From assembly GCA_016935665.1 (NCBI GenBank), contig JAFGQN010000146.1, positions 1-48,975 on the forward strand: DNA of 48,975 nucleotides, read 5' to 3'. The translations under genes were made by a program, and so were the position numbers. The notes below the pieces were generated by a model. The model was not told where the DNA came from, searched no databases, and saw only the letters and a program-made list of their open reading frames with translations. The stretch is from Deltaproteobacteria bacterium (lineage in GTDB: Bacteria > Myxococcota_A > Polyangia > JAAYKL01). Of this stretch, positions 8,772 to 17,601 are shown piece after piece (within the stretch, counting starts at the first letter, position 1; each line of letters starts with the position of its first letter).

Positions 8772-9086
8772 CCCGACTTGGCGCTGTTTCTGTTGACTCA
8801 TTTTTTCGGTCACACTGTTCACCTTTCCCTTGAGCCGATTGGTGCTGCCTTTGCGGCTGTCAAATTTGACATTGGCAATAATGCGGTTGGAAAGCGGTGC
8901 CAGTGTTTGATGGCATCGGGTCAGCAACGCAACCAGTTCATCCCATTCTCCTTCAATTACCGTTCCCATGGGGCCAAGCTGGTATTGCAGGCCGCTTTCG
9001 TCAATAACGTCCAGCAATTTTGCCACGTATGCGGAGAGACTTTCGCCTTTGTCGACCGGATACATGGCAAGTTCCATTAATGTCAT
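8661..9086 (-). CDS. MTH1187/YkoF-like thiamine-binding family protein with C-terminal extension
   Basis: 141 residues. Residues 1-100 match the small ferredoxin-like-fold MTH1187/DUF77 family: MELAMYPVDKGESLSAYVAKLLDVIDESGLQYQLGPMGTVIEGEWDEL, then a paired helix and ANVKFDSRKG. Members bind thiamine or related ligands and form tetramers. The family normally ends near residue 100; here about 40 polar residues are added (from about QVGLEAFSP), and these are encoded entirely opposite the 3' end of pssA. The start ATG at 9086 lies 8 bp after the stop codon region of the PDZ gene, so translation is probably coupled. Confidence is high for the domain and moderate for the tail. Confidence 0.85.
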   Translation of the reverse strand: MTLMELAMYPVDKGESLSAYVAKLLDVIDESGLQYQLGPMGTVIEGEWDELVALLTRCHQTLAPLSNRIIANVKFDSRKGSTNRLKGKVNSVTEKMSQQKQRQVGLEAFSPGDGDDGFDKSQRHVNHEQTNQNIGGRIPNP

Positions 9087-9093
9087 GGATTCT

Positions 9094-11604
9094 TTATTTC
9101 CTTTCTCTTTGAACCACTACGCTCAGAGGTTCGTCGTCCTGCGTCACTTCAATCATGACCACTGAGCCGATGGTGCCCTGAAGTGCCCGTCTGGCCATTG
9201 CGACGCTGGTGATTTCTCTGCCGTCGATAGTAAGCAGTATGGCGCCGGATTTCAATCCCGCCGCCGCCACCAGTGAGCCCTGCTGAACATTGGCCACCAC
9301 CACGTGTTTGTTTTTCATTTTCAATACCACAGGCACCGTGCCAATACCTGTCGGCGGGCCGGTGACTACCAAATCGTCCACATTGCCAAAGGCGCCCTGA
9401 CTGCTGCCAGCGACGTATTCGCCATCGTTTGGCGCTTCAGCGGTGGTCCCTGGAAAATCACTCGATGAGGATGCGGGTGGCTTCGGGAATGAAATCTGAC
9501 CCAAACCCGATGTAATCACCCCCAACGAGTCACCACTGCCAAACTTCTCCACAGACGGTGTTGGGATGGGGGAGGGAGCGGTGGTGGAAGCTCTGTGACG
9601 CAGCGGGGGAGAGGAAACAGGCGATATGGCTGTTACGCCACTTTCTTCAGTTGGGTTGTCATCATTGACGACCATGTTGATGGACGAGTTTGCCGTCGCG
9701 GTTTCGGCAGTTGCGCGCACCTCCCCATCAATTCGCGCGCGCACCGTGTATGTGGCATCCGAGGCGCCCTCAAGGGCAAATGACCCATCTGAATCGGATT
9801 CTCCCGTAAGCACTTGAATTGCCCCTTTTTGGGCCAGTTCCGCTTCCACTGCCACTCCCGCCACTCCCGTGCCATAGCTATTCACCACCCGACCACGCAG
9901 CACCAGATTTGCATCATCCAGGCGAATAAACGTGTCCACTGTTTCCCCTGGCGGACCAAATATTTTGCGAACGCCCGGTATATACTGCCGGGCCACAGCT
10001 TCTACCCGAAATTCTTCCGGCAATCCAGCCAATTCCACATATCCGTTACTCTCGCTTTGCGCGCTCTTCAGAATTTGACCCTCCATATCGTATGCGGTGA
10101 CCGTTGCCTCTGATATGGGTTGATTTTCTCGGGTAACAACACGTAGCGAAAGGGTTGCTCCCTTGCGCATCAATATGGGAACATCTTCAAACGCTTGACC
10201 GACGACGGCGTTTAACGTGGGACGCCGAAACTGAACAAACAATTCGTGTGTTGCGCCAAGGGAAATCCGCCCAGTTGGGATGGCATCCAGAAAGAATTCA
10301 CCGGCAGCATTGGTTGTCTGCCACGACAGCGGGTTTCCCGAATCCGGAGGAGGCGCCGGTTCGTTAGTCATTTGTGGAAGCGGAATGCGCGCTGGCCCAA
10401 TAATGCATGCGGCGCTATCGTTCACGTCGATTGCCTGCGGCAGTCCCGATTGCTCTGCAAGGGCTTTTTTCCAGATAAACAGTCTGTCGTCACGGGAAGG
10501 TAACGTATCGAACAGTTCTCCCTGTTGCAGACGGGCATTTATCACCGCGCCGGCAATGGGTTTCCCGCCCGGAGTCTGCACCACGCCTTTAATGATAGCG
10601 CCCCTTGACATAGTGACGTTGACGGCAGCGCCTGGCAAAATGCGTTCGACTTTTTTCGTGGTAAACCCGGTTGCGGCTACGGTTAAGGTTATGCCCGATT
10701 CACTAAGCCCCGAAATAACTGCTTTGCCGTTTGAATCTGTAATGTAGGTATGCGCCAGCAACGATTCATTCTGTAAAACGGCTGTTACAACGGCGTCCTT
10801 CACAGGTGTATTGTCTGGGCCACTCAGCACCGTCACACCAATGGCAGGAATATGGGCCATTTGCGCTTCGAGTTCCACTTCTTCCCCCGGTCCCAGCGAT
10901 ATGGGATCTGACACGGAATATGACAGGTCGTCTTTTTGGGCGCTGAAAGAATAAACGCCTTCGGCCAAACCTGCGATGGAGATGCGTCCGCGATCGTCGG
11001 AGAGTGCGCGCCGCAACGGCCAGATAGCACTTCCCCCGATATGAACCTCCACATATGGAACCGAATACCCCTGAACATCCAAAAATCGCAACGTTAGACG
11101 CGCCCCTTTTTGCAGGTACAGGTCCGTTGCGGCATTGCAGACCACATCGTCAAAGCTGGCGGTGGCAAAGTCCTGTTTCCATGCATACAACTGGTACAAT
11201 GCTTTGGCAGTGAGGCCCTTGAAACAGTATCGTCCGTCATCCGCTGTTGTTACCACATCTGGAAGGTTGGCCGTGCGCCAGGGTTCATCCAGAAGTCGCA
11301 AGCGCACCACCGCATCTGAGAGGGGCGTTCCCGCTTCTGAAAAAATCTGACCGCATATGTTGCAATCGCCTCGCAAATCGCGGCCGGGCGAAAGAATTTC
11401 CCAGTCCGGAACTTCAAAATTTCGTGACTGAGCAACGTCCGCTGCTGTGTCTTTTGCAGGCGGTGGCGTTGTTTCCGGTTGTTGCGGCGCTGCTGGGGCA
11501 GGCGTGTTGTCGCGTTCCTGCAGGCTCCAGAATAGAAGCGCTGTAAGCAGTGCGCCCACGACAATTCCCGACGCAACGAATAAAACACTTCGTTTTGTGG
11601 ACAA
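9094..11604 (-). CDS. Membrane-anchored protein with carboxypeptidase-regulatory-like repeats and C-terminal PDZ domain
   Basis: 836 residues, from a TTG start with aggta upstream. An N-terminal anchor (residues about 6-27, VLFVASGIVVGALLTALLFW) is followed by a Pro/Ala-rich spacer. At least six beta-sandwich modules of the carboxypeptidase-regulatory type follow, each recognisable by a G-x-V-x-(D/N)-x-x-G-x-P opening and a (D/N)GxxxxxGLxxG turn (CNICGQIFSEAGTPLSDAVVRL; GRISIAGLAEGVYSF; GAIIKGVVQTPGGKPIAGAVI; LVLRGRVVNSYGTGVAGVAVEA). After a low-complexity Ser/Pro region the last 85 residues form a PDZ domain (VVVANVQQGSLVAAAGLKSGAIL, TIDGREI). PDZ domains bind C-terminal or extended peptides. 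The protein probably faces the periplasm; its job is unknown. Confidence 0.85.
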   Translation of the reverse strand: MSTKRSVLFVASGIVVGALLTALLFWSLQERDNTPAPAAPQQPETTPPPAKDTAADVAQSRNFEVPDWEILSPGRDLRGDCNICGQIFSEAGTPLSDAVVRLRLLDEPWRTANLPDVVTTADDGRYCFKGLTAKALYQLYAWKQDFATASFDDVVCNAATDLYLQKGARLTLRFLDVQGYSVPYVEVHIGGSAIWPLRRALSDDRGRISIAGLAEGVYSFSAQKDDLSYSVSDPISLGPGEEVELEAQMAHIPAIGVTVLSGPDNTPVKDAVVTAVLQNESLLAHTYITDSNGKAVISGLSESGITLTVAATGFTTKKVERILPGAAVNVTMSRGAIIKGVVQTPGGKPIAGAVINARLQQGELFDTLPSRDDRLFIWKKALAEQSGLPQAIDVNDSAACIIGPARIPLPQMTNEPAPPPDSGNPLSWQTTNAAGEFFLDAIPTGRISLGATHELFVQFRRPTLNAVVGQAFEDVPILMRKGATLSLRVVTRENQPISEATVTAYDMEGQILKSAQSESNGYVELAGLPEEFRVEAVARQYIPGVRKIFGPPGETVDTFIRLDDANLVLRGRVVNSYGTGVAGVAVEAELAQKGAIQVLTGESDSDGSFALEGASDATYTVRARIDGEVRATAETATANSSINMVVNDDNPTEESGVTAISPVSSPPLRHRASTTAPSPIPTPSVEKFGSGDSLGVITSGLGQISFPKPPASSSSDFPGTTAEAPNDGEYVAGSSQGAFGNVDDLVVTGPPTGIGTVPVVLKMKNKHVVVANVQQGSLVAAAGLKSGAILLTIDGREITSVAMARRALQGTIGSVVMIEVTQDDEPLSVVVQRERK

Positions 11605-11628
11605 AAGATACCTCTGTGACCGGGTTTG

Positions 11629-12258
11629 TTAATATTTTTTTGGGAGAATAATATCTGCTTTGGATTTTTGTGCACTGATAATTTTGTGTTCTATTTCCAG
11701 CACAGACTCTATAAACTCCCCTTCAACCACGTCACGGGCCCGCTTTTTTCGATGTTCCAGCGTGTCGTGATATGTCTTGTCTATAAATGCATGAAAGTCC
11801 GCTTCGGTCAGATGCGTTGTGTATGTGCCTTCCGCAATCACCACATCAATGCCATCCAGCGAGATGGATTCTTCCTCTATGCGGTCTTCACCAAAAATCA
11901 CAGTCGGTTTAACGATAGTGGCGGTGCCTTCTTTGGCCGCTTTCAGATGCGCATCCATCAGATCCAGTCGAACCTCCCCGAGGCCGACCCAGGAAATGTC
12001 TTCCTTACGTTTTTGCGAGTTGGATTTGGGGGGCAGGCGAAAATAGTCATCCTGTCCCAATATGGCCACACGGTATCCGATTTTTTCGAGTTCATGGGCA
12101 GTTGTGGCCGCTGATTCGGATTTTCCACTGCCGGATTCGCCCGCTACGGTAAGCGTAAAAGGTCGTCCCGCGCGTTTGATTTTCGGAAGACACGCCGCAG
12201 AAATTCGCCGTCCGTTCTCCTCGTGATATGCCTCGATTACAAGCTTGTCTCCAATCAT
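11629..12258 (-). CDS. Uridine kinase-like P-loop protein
   Basis: 209 residues, with a near-consensus ribosome site (aggagg, 7 bp before ATG 12258). Walker A motif GESGSGKS lies at about residues 40-47. Typical uridine/phosphoribulokinase-family features follow: ILGQDDYF with the substrate-site Asp pair, and VVIAEGTY in the place of the family's V(I/V)xEG(I/T)Y strand. The length agrees with uridine kinases (about 210). It could phosphorylate uridine/cytidine or another small polar substrate; the first 30 residues are unlike E. coli Udk, so specificity is open. It is followed after 24 bp by the PDZ-protein gene, probably in one operon. Confidence 0.82.
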   Translation of the reverse strand: MIGDKLVIEAYHEENGRRISAACLPKIKRAGRPFTLTVAGESGSGKSESAATTAHELEKIGYRVAILGQDDYFRLPPKSNSQKRKEDISWVGLGEVRLDLMDAHLKAAKEGTATIVKPTVIFGEDRIEEESISLDGIDVVIAEGTYTTHLTEADFHAFIDKTYHDTLEHRKKRARDVVEGEFIESVLEIEHKIISAQKSKADIILPKKY

Positions 12259-12390
12259 TGTCGTGCCTCCTGAATTCGAACAGGGTCATTTAAAAATCGC
12301 AAATGGTGTTCGAAAAATAGCCAATAATTCCGCTTCTGAACAATTAAAAGTATCCGAGGCGGATTGTCAATGACTACAATGTATTGTTGA

Positions 12391-12423
12391 AAATTAAAAA
12401 AAAAGAACCGGAAGGGCTGCGGT
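12391..12423 (-). terminator. Weak candidate intrinsic terminator after iorB
   Basis: Reading the minus strand past the iorB stop, a short ACCG...CGGT inverted repeat (12407-12410 with 12420-12423) is followed by an uninterrupted run of nine T (12396-12404). The stem is only four pairs, so the T-run is the main evidence. Confidence 0.3.
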
Positions 12424-12446
12424 GCGGTGTCAATCGACGCGATGTG

Positions 12447-13103
12447 TTACGCCGTAATAAAAACGGAATCATTCACGGTCACAGGCTTCTCTGCCGAAAG
12501 CACATCGGCATCAATGGTGAATTCGTACCCCGCCCTGAATGCCTGAAGATTTCGCTCGATGGTGGCGTGAGGGACAATATCAGTAATTGCCTGCTTCCAG
12601 ATGCTGGCGGAAAAATCCATGAATGCTGAGAACGCCCCGAGCAATACTGAACCAATTAGCCTGGGATTACCTATTTCCGCTGCGATTTCCAATGCCGGTA
12701 AGAAAATTGCCGATTTGGTCTGAATTTTCAGCTCTGCAAAAATATTTGTTGGATAAGTCGCCTTCTTTAGCGCTTCAATAGTCGGGATTATCCGTTGGTC
12801 GCTGACGATGGCAACTCCTGATGATCGCAAATACGGTGAATAGCGCAACGCCTCAAGCGATTCGAATCCCAACAAAAAATCGGCCTCCCCCATTGGGATT
12901 ACCGGCGACTGATTGCTCCCGTAACGAACGGTGGACATCACAGACCCCCCGCGCTGTGCCATCCCATGGACTTCTGACATGGCAACCTCCGTTCCATGCA
13001 GCATCGCAGCTCGTGCCGCAATCTGTCCGGAAGTAATGGATCCCTGTCCACCCACACCGGCGATGACCACATTAATAGTTTTGCCTGAATGCCCGGTATT
13101 CAT
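12447..13103 (-). CDS. iorB: Indolepyruvate ferredoxin oxidoreductase, beta (gamma-type) subunit
   Basis: About 218 residues. The 2-oxoacid oxidoreductase gamma-domain pattern is clear: NVVIAGVGGQGSITSGQIAARAAMLHGTEVAMSEVHGMAQRGGSVMSTVRYG, then EADFLLGFESLEALRY. The ATG at 13103 is preferred because aaggggg lies 5-6 bp upstream; an alternative ATG at 13127 overlaps the iorA stop as ATGA. IorB pairs with IorA to oxidise arylpyruvates (from Trp, Phe and Tyr transamination) to aryl-acetyl-CoA, with reduction of ferredoxin. It is a mostly anaerobic enzyme, found in archaea and many anaerobic bacteria. Gene order iorA-iorB matches that usual in bacteria. Confidence 0.92.
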   Translation of the reverse strand: MNTGHSGKTINVVIAGVGGQGSITSGQIAARAAMLHGTEVAMSEVHGMAQRGGSVMSTVRYGSNQSPVIPMGEADFLLGFESLEALRYSPYLRSSGVAIVSDQRIIPTIEALKKATYPTNIFAELKIQTKSAIFLPALEIAAEIGNPRLIGSVLLGAFSAFMDFSASIWKQAITDIVPHATIERNLQAFRAGYEFTIDADVLSAEKPVTVNDSVFITA

Positions 13104-13123
13104 TTTTTCCCCCTTGTTTTTTT

Positions 13124-16100
13124 TCATTCTTTATCCGGCATTGGTGCATTTAATACATTGTTTTCCTGTAAAAATGTTTTTACTGATTCCGCTGCACGTT
13201 TGCCTGTTGCTATTGCCTGAGTTACGGTCCCATGGCAAAACGCAGCATCTCCGCATCCAAAAACACCTGAATCCGGAGTTGCCCCCATAAAATTCACATC
13301 CATCCCGTGTTTATTTGCAACACCCAAATCTGTCAGCAAATCAAGATCTGCCTGTTCACCTATTGCAATGATGACGTGTCCAACCTGAATCGTAAATTCT
13401 TCTGTCGAAATTTCAAACAGTTGACGGAGCGTCCCTGGACGTGTTTTCGCCATCACCAGCCCCGATACGGCGGCGTCTTTGGACAACAACCGTGTTGGCG
13501 TTGACCAGAACTTAAACTCAACTCCTTCTCTAGATGCTTTTTCTATTTCTGAGCTGTAAGCATGCATGTCTTTTTTGCCACGACGATAATAAATGGTTGC
13601 CTTTGCGCCAAGCCTGCGAGCGCACCGCGCACAATCCATAGCCGTGTTTCCGCCGCCTATGATTGCAACGGATCCGCTTATTGGTACTGCATCGCCACTG
13701 TTGTATCTATGAAGAAAGGCCAGTCCATCACTTAAACCTTCTTCTATATTTCGAGCGCCCTGGAGCGCGATTTCTTTAGGAGAGGTTTCGCCAATTGCCA
13801 AAATGACTGCGTCAAATTGCACTTTGAGTTCTTCCAACTGTAAATCATTTCCCAAAACTTTTCCACAAAGAAATTTAATACCGATTGAAAAGAGTCTTTC
13901 AATCTCCGCGTCAAGTATGTCTCTCGGCAATCTGAACTCGGGGATGCCATAGCGGAGCATCCCTCCTGGCTTTTCGTTGGAATCGAATACGGTGACCTGA
14001 AATCCGTTCCGCCTGAGATGCCACGCCGCTGAGAGACCAGCAGGACCGGAACCGACAATTGCCACGCTACCGCGACGTACATGAGCCGGTGCGAATTCTT
14101 CACCCGCAATATTCACAATCCCGTAGTCTCCCAGAAATCGTTCAATTGCATGAATGGAAATAGAGTTCGGATTTTCCGATTGCGGGAACTCTTTTAACAG
14201 TTCCGGGTAACGCTTCGCGCGGTTTTTACCCTGCAACTGACCCAGTGCATTGACTTCTTTTTCACAGGGGTGTGGACAAACTCGAGCAGAAATAGCCGGG
14301 AAAGGACTTTCCTGCAAAATGACTGAAAATGCTTCCCTATACCGCTTTTGATGCATTAGCTCCAGAATTAGCGGAATATCGAGCCCTGTATTGCAGTTGG
14401 AACATACCTGACTGCAATGCCCACAGGCCACACACAGCAATGGATTAATGCGGAGCTGACGTTCTTCCAGTTCAATGGCCGGGCATCCGATTCGCGTGCA
14501 GGCGAAGCATTTGGTGCACTGTTGTGTCTCGAGAATGAGTGGTTCCCCAAATCGTTGCTTTGCTTTTAACGTACAGGGTGCATCGGCGATGATAACAGAA
14601 GCGCCATCGCGGTGAAGTTCTTCGTCAATTATTTTAAACGTGCCGATTAAGTCATAGGGGTTGGAACGACGAACCGACGCCACACCCAGGCTTCTGCACA
14701 AGGCCTCTATATCAACCTTTTTGGCAACATCTCCATTAATGGATACGCCCGACCCCGGATGCGGCTGATGTCCGGTCATGGCAGACGTGTGATTGTCGAG
14801 GATGATAGTGGTCGTATGAGCGTCATTATAAATAACATCAATCAGTGCCGTAATGCCCGAATGAAAAAATGTGGAATCGCCAATGACTGCCACAAGCCGT
14901 TTGCTTTCGGACTCGTCTAATACTTTCTCCATTCCGTGTGCCATCGAAATGGAAGCACCCATATTGATGCTGCAATCTATTGCTTCAAGGGGCGCCAACG
15001 CACCAAGAGTGTAGCACCCCACATCTCCGGCCACAATTGCATTGAGTTGTTTGAGTGGATAAAAGGTGCCTCGATGTGAACAACCCGCACACATGACGGG
15101 GGGACGCGGTGGCAATGGTAGACTGTTTGTGCTTGGAACCGCTTTGGGTCTGGCGCCAGGTACAACCGAATCGCGGATAATATCAACAGACAATTCGCCG
15201 TATCGGGGCAGTAGATTTTTACCTTCAATATCTATGCCCAAAGCGGCAATTTCCTGCTGCAGAAATGGTTCCAGTTCCTCTACTGCGATAAGTCGTTTTC
15301 GGCCTTTTGCGAATGCCAGTATTTCCGGTTCCGGAAGTGGGTAGGTCATTCCCAGTTTCATCACCGACGCATCTGGAAACGCTTCTCGAACATAATTAAA
15401 CGACGCCCCCGATGTGACGAATGCCAGATTGCTGTCCCCTTCAAAGGTTTGTATCCAGCGAACGGCCTGTTGTTTGAGTAATGGCATTTGAACGGTCTCA
15501 ATGCGTTTGTGCTTTCGCTGACTCACCGATGGTAAAAGAATATTTTTCGACGGCTGCTTTTGATACCGGCGAAGGGGAATGTTGGCACGGCCTGCAGTTT
15601 TGACGCTGGTCTTTCCATGTGCAATACGAGTTGTGGTCCGAACAAGTACCGGTAAATCAAATTTTTCAGAAATGTCAAATGCGGCAATAACAAAGTCTCG
15701 AGCTTCCTGACTGGACGACGGTTCCAGAATGGGAATGCGAGCAGCCGCGGCAAGAAGTCTGTTGTCCTGTTCGTTCTGGGACGAATGCATGCCGGGATCG
15801 TCTGCTGAGATGATGACCAGGCCACCATTGACACCCGTATATGCCGCCGAGAAAAATGGATCCGCTGCCACATTGAGTCCCACGTGTTTCATGGTTACCA
15901 GTGTGCGGGCGCCGGCGAAACTGGCGCCGATGGCTATTTCCATCGCCACTTTCTCATTGGTGGACCACTCACATTTTACCTGCCGATACTGTGAAAGCGT
16001 TTCCAGAATTTCAGTACTGGGAGTTCCCGGATATCCGCATGCTACATGGACGCCTGCTTCCCATGCCGCGCGGGCAATAGCTTCATTGCCAGATAACAAT

Positions 16101-16201
16101 CGAGGTGAATTTGTTGAAGGGAATGCTTCATCCAGGCGGTCGCTGCCCTTTTTCGTCTGATTAAACGTTGGTTGAAAGCCTTTTTTTCCAGTTGCGCTCA
16201 T
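13124..16201 (-). CDS. iorA: IorA (indolepyruvate ferredoxin oxidoreductase alpha) fused to a GltD-like FAD/NAD(P) oxidoreductase
   Basis: About 1,025 residues from ATG 16201 (an ATG at 16243 adds 14). Residues about 33-610 are a full IorA: LLSGNEAIARAAWEAGV and GYPGTPSTEILE (pyrimidine-binding half), the TPP half with VMCAGCSHRG, AGDVGCYTLG and IGDSTFFHSG, and two ferredoxin clusters (CTKCFACTRIGCPAIE and CVACGHCSQVC). Standard IorA ends there, at about 600 residues. This protein continues for about 400 residues as a small-subunit glutamate-synthase-like module: CPHPCEKEV, FAD-binding GSGPAGLSAAWHL, EKPGGMLRYGIPEFRLP, NAD(P)-binding IIGGGNTAMDCAR, and a terminal GDAAFCHGTVTQAIATGKRAA. The fusion suggests electrons from arylpyruvate oxidation pass directly to NAD(P)+, or that the reaction is driven in reverse by NAD(P)H. 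Redox direction is inference. The frame is continuous across the junction. Confidence 0.92.
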   Translation of the reverse strand: MSATGKKGFQPTFNQTKKGSDRLDEAFPSTNSPRLLSGNEAIARAAWEAGVHVACGYPGTPSTEILETLSQYRQVKCEWSTNEKVAMEIAIGASFAGARTLVTMKHVGLNVAADPFFSAAYTGVNGGLVIISADDPGMHSSQNEQDNRLLAAAARIPILEPSSSQEARDFVIAAFDISEKFDLPVLVRTTTRIAHGKTSVKTAGRANIPLRRYQKQPSKNILLPSVSQRKHKRIETVQMPLLKQQAVRWIQTFEGDSNLAFVTSGASFNYVREAFPDASVMKLGMTYPLPEPEILAFAKGRKRLIAVEELEPFLQQEIAALGIDIEGKNLLPRYGELSVDIIRDSVVPGARPKAVPSTNSLPLPPRPPVMCAGCSHRGTFYPLKQLNAIVAGDVGCYTLGALAPLEAIDCSINMGASISMAHGMEKVLDESESKRLVAVIGDSTFFHSGITALIDVIYNDAHTTTIILDNHTSAMTGHQPHPGSGVSINGDVAKKVDIEALCRSLGVASVRRSNPYDLIGTFKIIDEELHRDGASVIIADAPCTLKAKQRFGEPLILETQQCTKCFACTRIGCPAIELEERQLRINPLLCVACGHCSQVCSNCNTGLDIPLILELMHQKRYREAFSVILQESPFPAISARVCPHPCEKEVNALGQLQGKNRAKRYPELLKEFPQSENPNSISIHAIERFLGDYGIVNIAGEEFAPAHVRRGSVAIVGSGPAGLSAAWHLRRNGFQVTVFDSNEKPGGMLRYGIPEFRLPRDILDAEIERLFSIGIKFLCGKVLGNDLQLEELKVQFDAVILAIGETSPKEIALQGARNIEEGLSDGLAFLHRYNSGDAVPISGSVAIIGGGNTAMDCARCARRLGAKATIYYRRGKKDMHAYSSEIEKASREGVEFKFWSTPTRLLSKDAAVSGLVMAKTRPGTLRQLFEISTEEFTIQVGHVIIAIGEQADLDLLTDLGVANKHGMDVNFMGATPDSGVFGCGDAAFCHGTVTQAIATGKRAAESVKTFLQENNVLNAPMPDKE

Positions 16202-16243
16202 GTTATCCACATCCAGGATCAACAGCAGTGCTCGACATGACAT

Positions 16244-16630
16244 TGCAAAGTCCAGGATAAACAGTTCTCAAATTCAACTCTTGATTCAGATTTATATTAT
16301 ATATTCAGGTGTCTCTTCTTTTAAATAAGGTGTCAAGATTAAATACTATCCATTAAATAAATTGTAACTATTTGTGGCGATCATGGTGCAATTGAGACTT
16401 GAACACGAGTTTGTACTTTTCGGTTATTCTATAATTCATCTGTTCCGTCACGTGCGATATCACTTACGACACAAGGGGGATAGAGAATGAGGGACAAAAT
16501 TTTAACGAAACGAAGCGTTTCATTTTATTACGTCATAACGCATCTACATAACGCATCTATATAATAAAAGATAAAAGGGAAAATGTTGATTTTCTGGTGC
16601 GATCTCTGCGCGTTCACGGGCGCATTGGTA
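16244..16630. other. 387-bp AT-rich intergenic region between iorA and the DUF190 gene
   Basis: Divergence here is absent (both neighbours are on the minus strand), so the stretch should hold the iorA promoter and the end of the fluoride operon. It contains a perfect 6-bp hairpin, GAAACG-aag-CGTTTC at 16507-16521, and two direct copies of ATAACGCATCTA (about 16534-16558). No riboswitch or tRNA pattern is visible. Confidence 0.6.
16487..16564 (+). CDS. Possible 25-codon small ORF
   Basis: ATG at 16487 follows a good Shine-Dalgarno (aaggggg, spacing about 8) and opens a 25-codon frame, MRDKILTKRSVSFYYVITHLHNASI, with stop at 16562-16564. It is the only plus-strand frame with a proper ribosome site between 9 kb and 32 kb. 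It spans a hairpin and two direct repeats, so it may be coincidental. Function unknown. Confidence 0.25.
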   Translation: MRDKILTKRSVSFYYVITHLHNASI

Positions 16631-16996
16631 TTATTCCGGACGGATACCTTTTTGCTGAAGCAATATTTGAGCAGGTGTTAAAGTTACCAGACACCCTTTT
16701 GACATTTGTGTCAATTCCGGCTCAAGACGTTGGTAAAAATCAGACAGTTTTTCAGTGGCATCTATCATTTCGATGACGATGGGTAACTTTTCCGTCAGTT
16801 CCCAGAATTTGGAGCTGCTGATTTTACTGCTTAATCCAAACCCCATGATGCCGCGGTAAACTGTTACACCTGTTATCCCAGCTGCCTGTGCCTGACGGAC
16901 GATAACCTCGTACAGAAGTTTGCCGTTGATTTTGTCCGATGAACTGGCGAATACTTTCAATACACTTACACTTGAATTATTTTTGTCAGAATGCAT
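16631..16996 (-). CDS. DUF190 (PII-like) protein
   Basis: 121 residues. The sequence VLKVFASSSDKINGKLLYEVIVRQAQAAGITGVTVYRGIMGFG is the hallmark of the DUF190 family, which adopts a ferredoxin-like fold related to PII signalling proteins; LPIVIEMIDATEKLSDFYQRL completes it. The gene begins inside the 3' end of crcB: the ATG overlaps by 11 bp, so the two are translationally coupled. DUF190 genes are commonly found beside crcB fluoride channel genes, which agrees with a role in fluoride response; the molecular role is not established. Confidence 0.9.
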   Translation of the reverse strand: MHSDKNNSSVSVLKVFASSSDKINGKLLYEVIVRQAQAAGITGVTVYRGIMGFGLSSKISSSKFWELTEKLPIVIEMIDATEKLSDFYQRLEPELTQMSKGCLVTLTPAQILLQQKGIRPE

Positions 16997-17363
16997 TGCT
17001 TGTCACATATCCCAGATAGACAAACAGGAATCCCAGAAAAATACTGAGTCCTGTATAGATTAAAATGGATAACAGTTGGCCTGAGTGCATCAGCGCCAGG
17101 TTTTCGTTGGCGAATGATGAAAATGTTGTAAACCCGCCACAAAAGCCCACCATTAAAAAAAGCCGCCACTCGAGTGTGAGTACAACGCTTTTTTCAGCGA
17201 TCCCGGTCAGCAGTCCGATGATGTAGCAACCGAGAACATTTGCCAGCATTGTCCCAATGGGAACAGAATAAAAATCAATCGAAAGATTTAGTCTGGACAC
17301 AAAATATCTGGCGACGCTTCCTGCAAATCCGCCAAATCCTATCAAGAGTATTTTTTTTATCAT
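16986..17363 (-). CDS. crcB: Fluoride ion exporter CrcB/FluC
   Basis: 125 residues, the usual size for this dual-topology channel. Motifs match: GGFAGSVARYFVSR at the N-terminus, PIGTMLANVLGCYIIGLLTG with the conserved Asn, and MVGFCGGFTTFSSFANE in TM3 carrying the GFxGGxTTFSTF signature (sodium site and Phe box). Four hydrophobic segments are visible. It exports fluoride passively across the inner membrane. No fluoride riboswitch could be recognised in the 238 bp upstream. Confidence 0.94.
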   Translation of the reverse strand: MIKKILLIGFGGFAGSVARYFVSRLNLSIDFYSVPIGTMLANVLGCYIIGLLTGIAEKSVVLTLEWRLFLMVGFCGGFTTFSSFANENLALMHSGQLLSILIYTGLSIFLGFLFVYLGYVTSNAF

Positions 17364-17601
17364 GTTCTTATTCGCTTAATAAAAAAAATCACCATACGGG
17401 AACTTTATGCTCATTTTCCACGGGATGCATAAATATCAGTTTTAAACTTCGTTTGCAAATTATGCCCAGAGTTGGTTTTCATTGCCGGTATTTACTGGAA
17501 CACGCTTTTTGTATACATGATTTTGTGTAATTCAGATGTCATAATGTCCACCGCGTTTCATATCGTGTACACTGAGTGTGATGTTGAAAACGATTCATTT
17601 G

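Noticed and set aside
17364-17601. Fluoride riboswitch in front of crcB
   Set aside because: The conserved GGxGATGG and downstream GCTGATG-like elements are not visible on the minus strand here.
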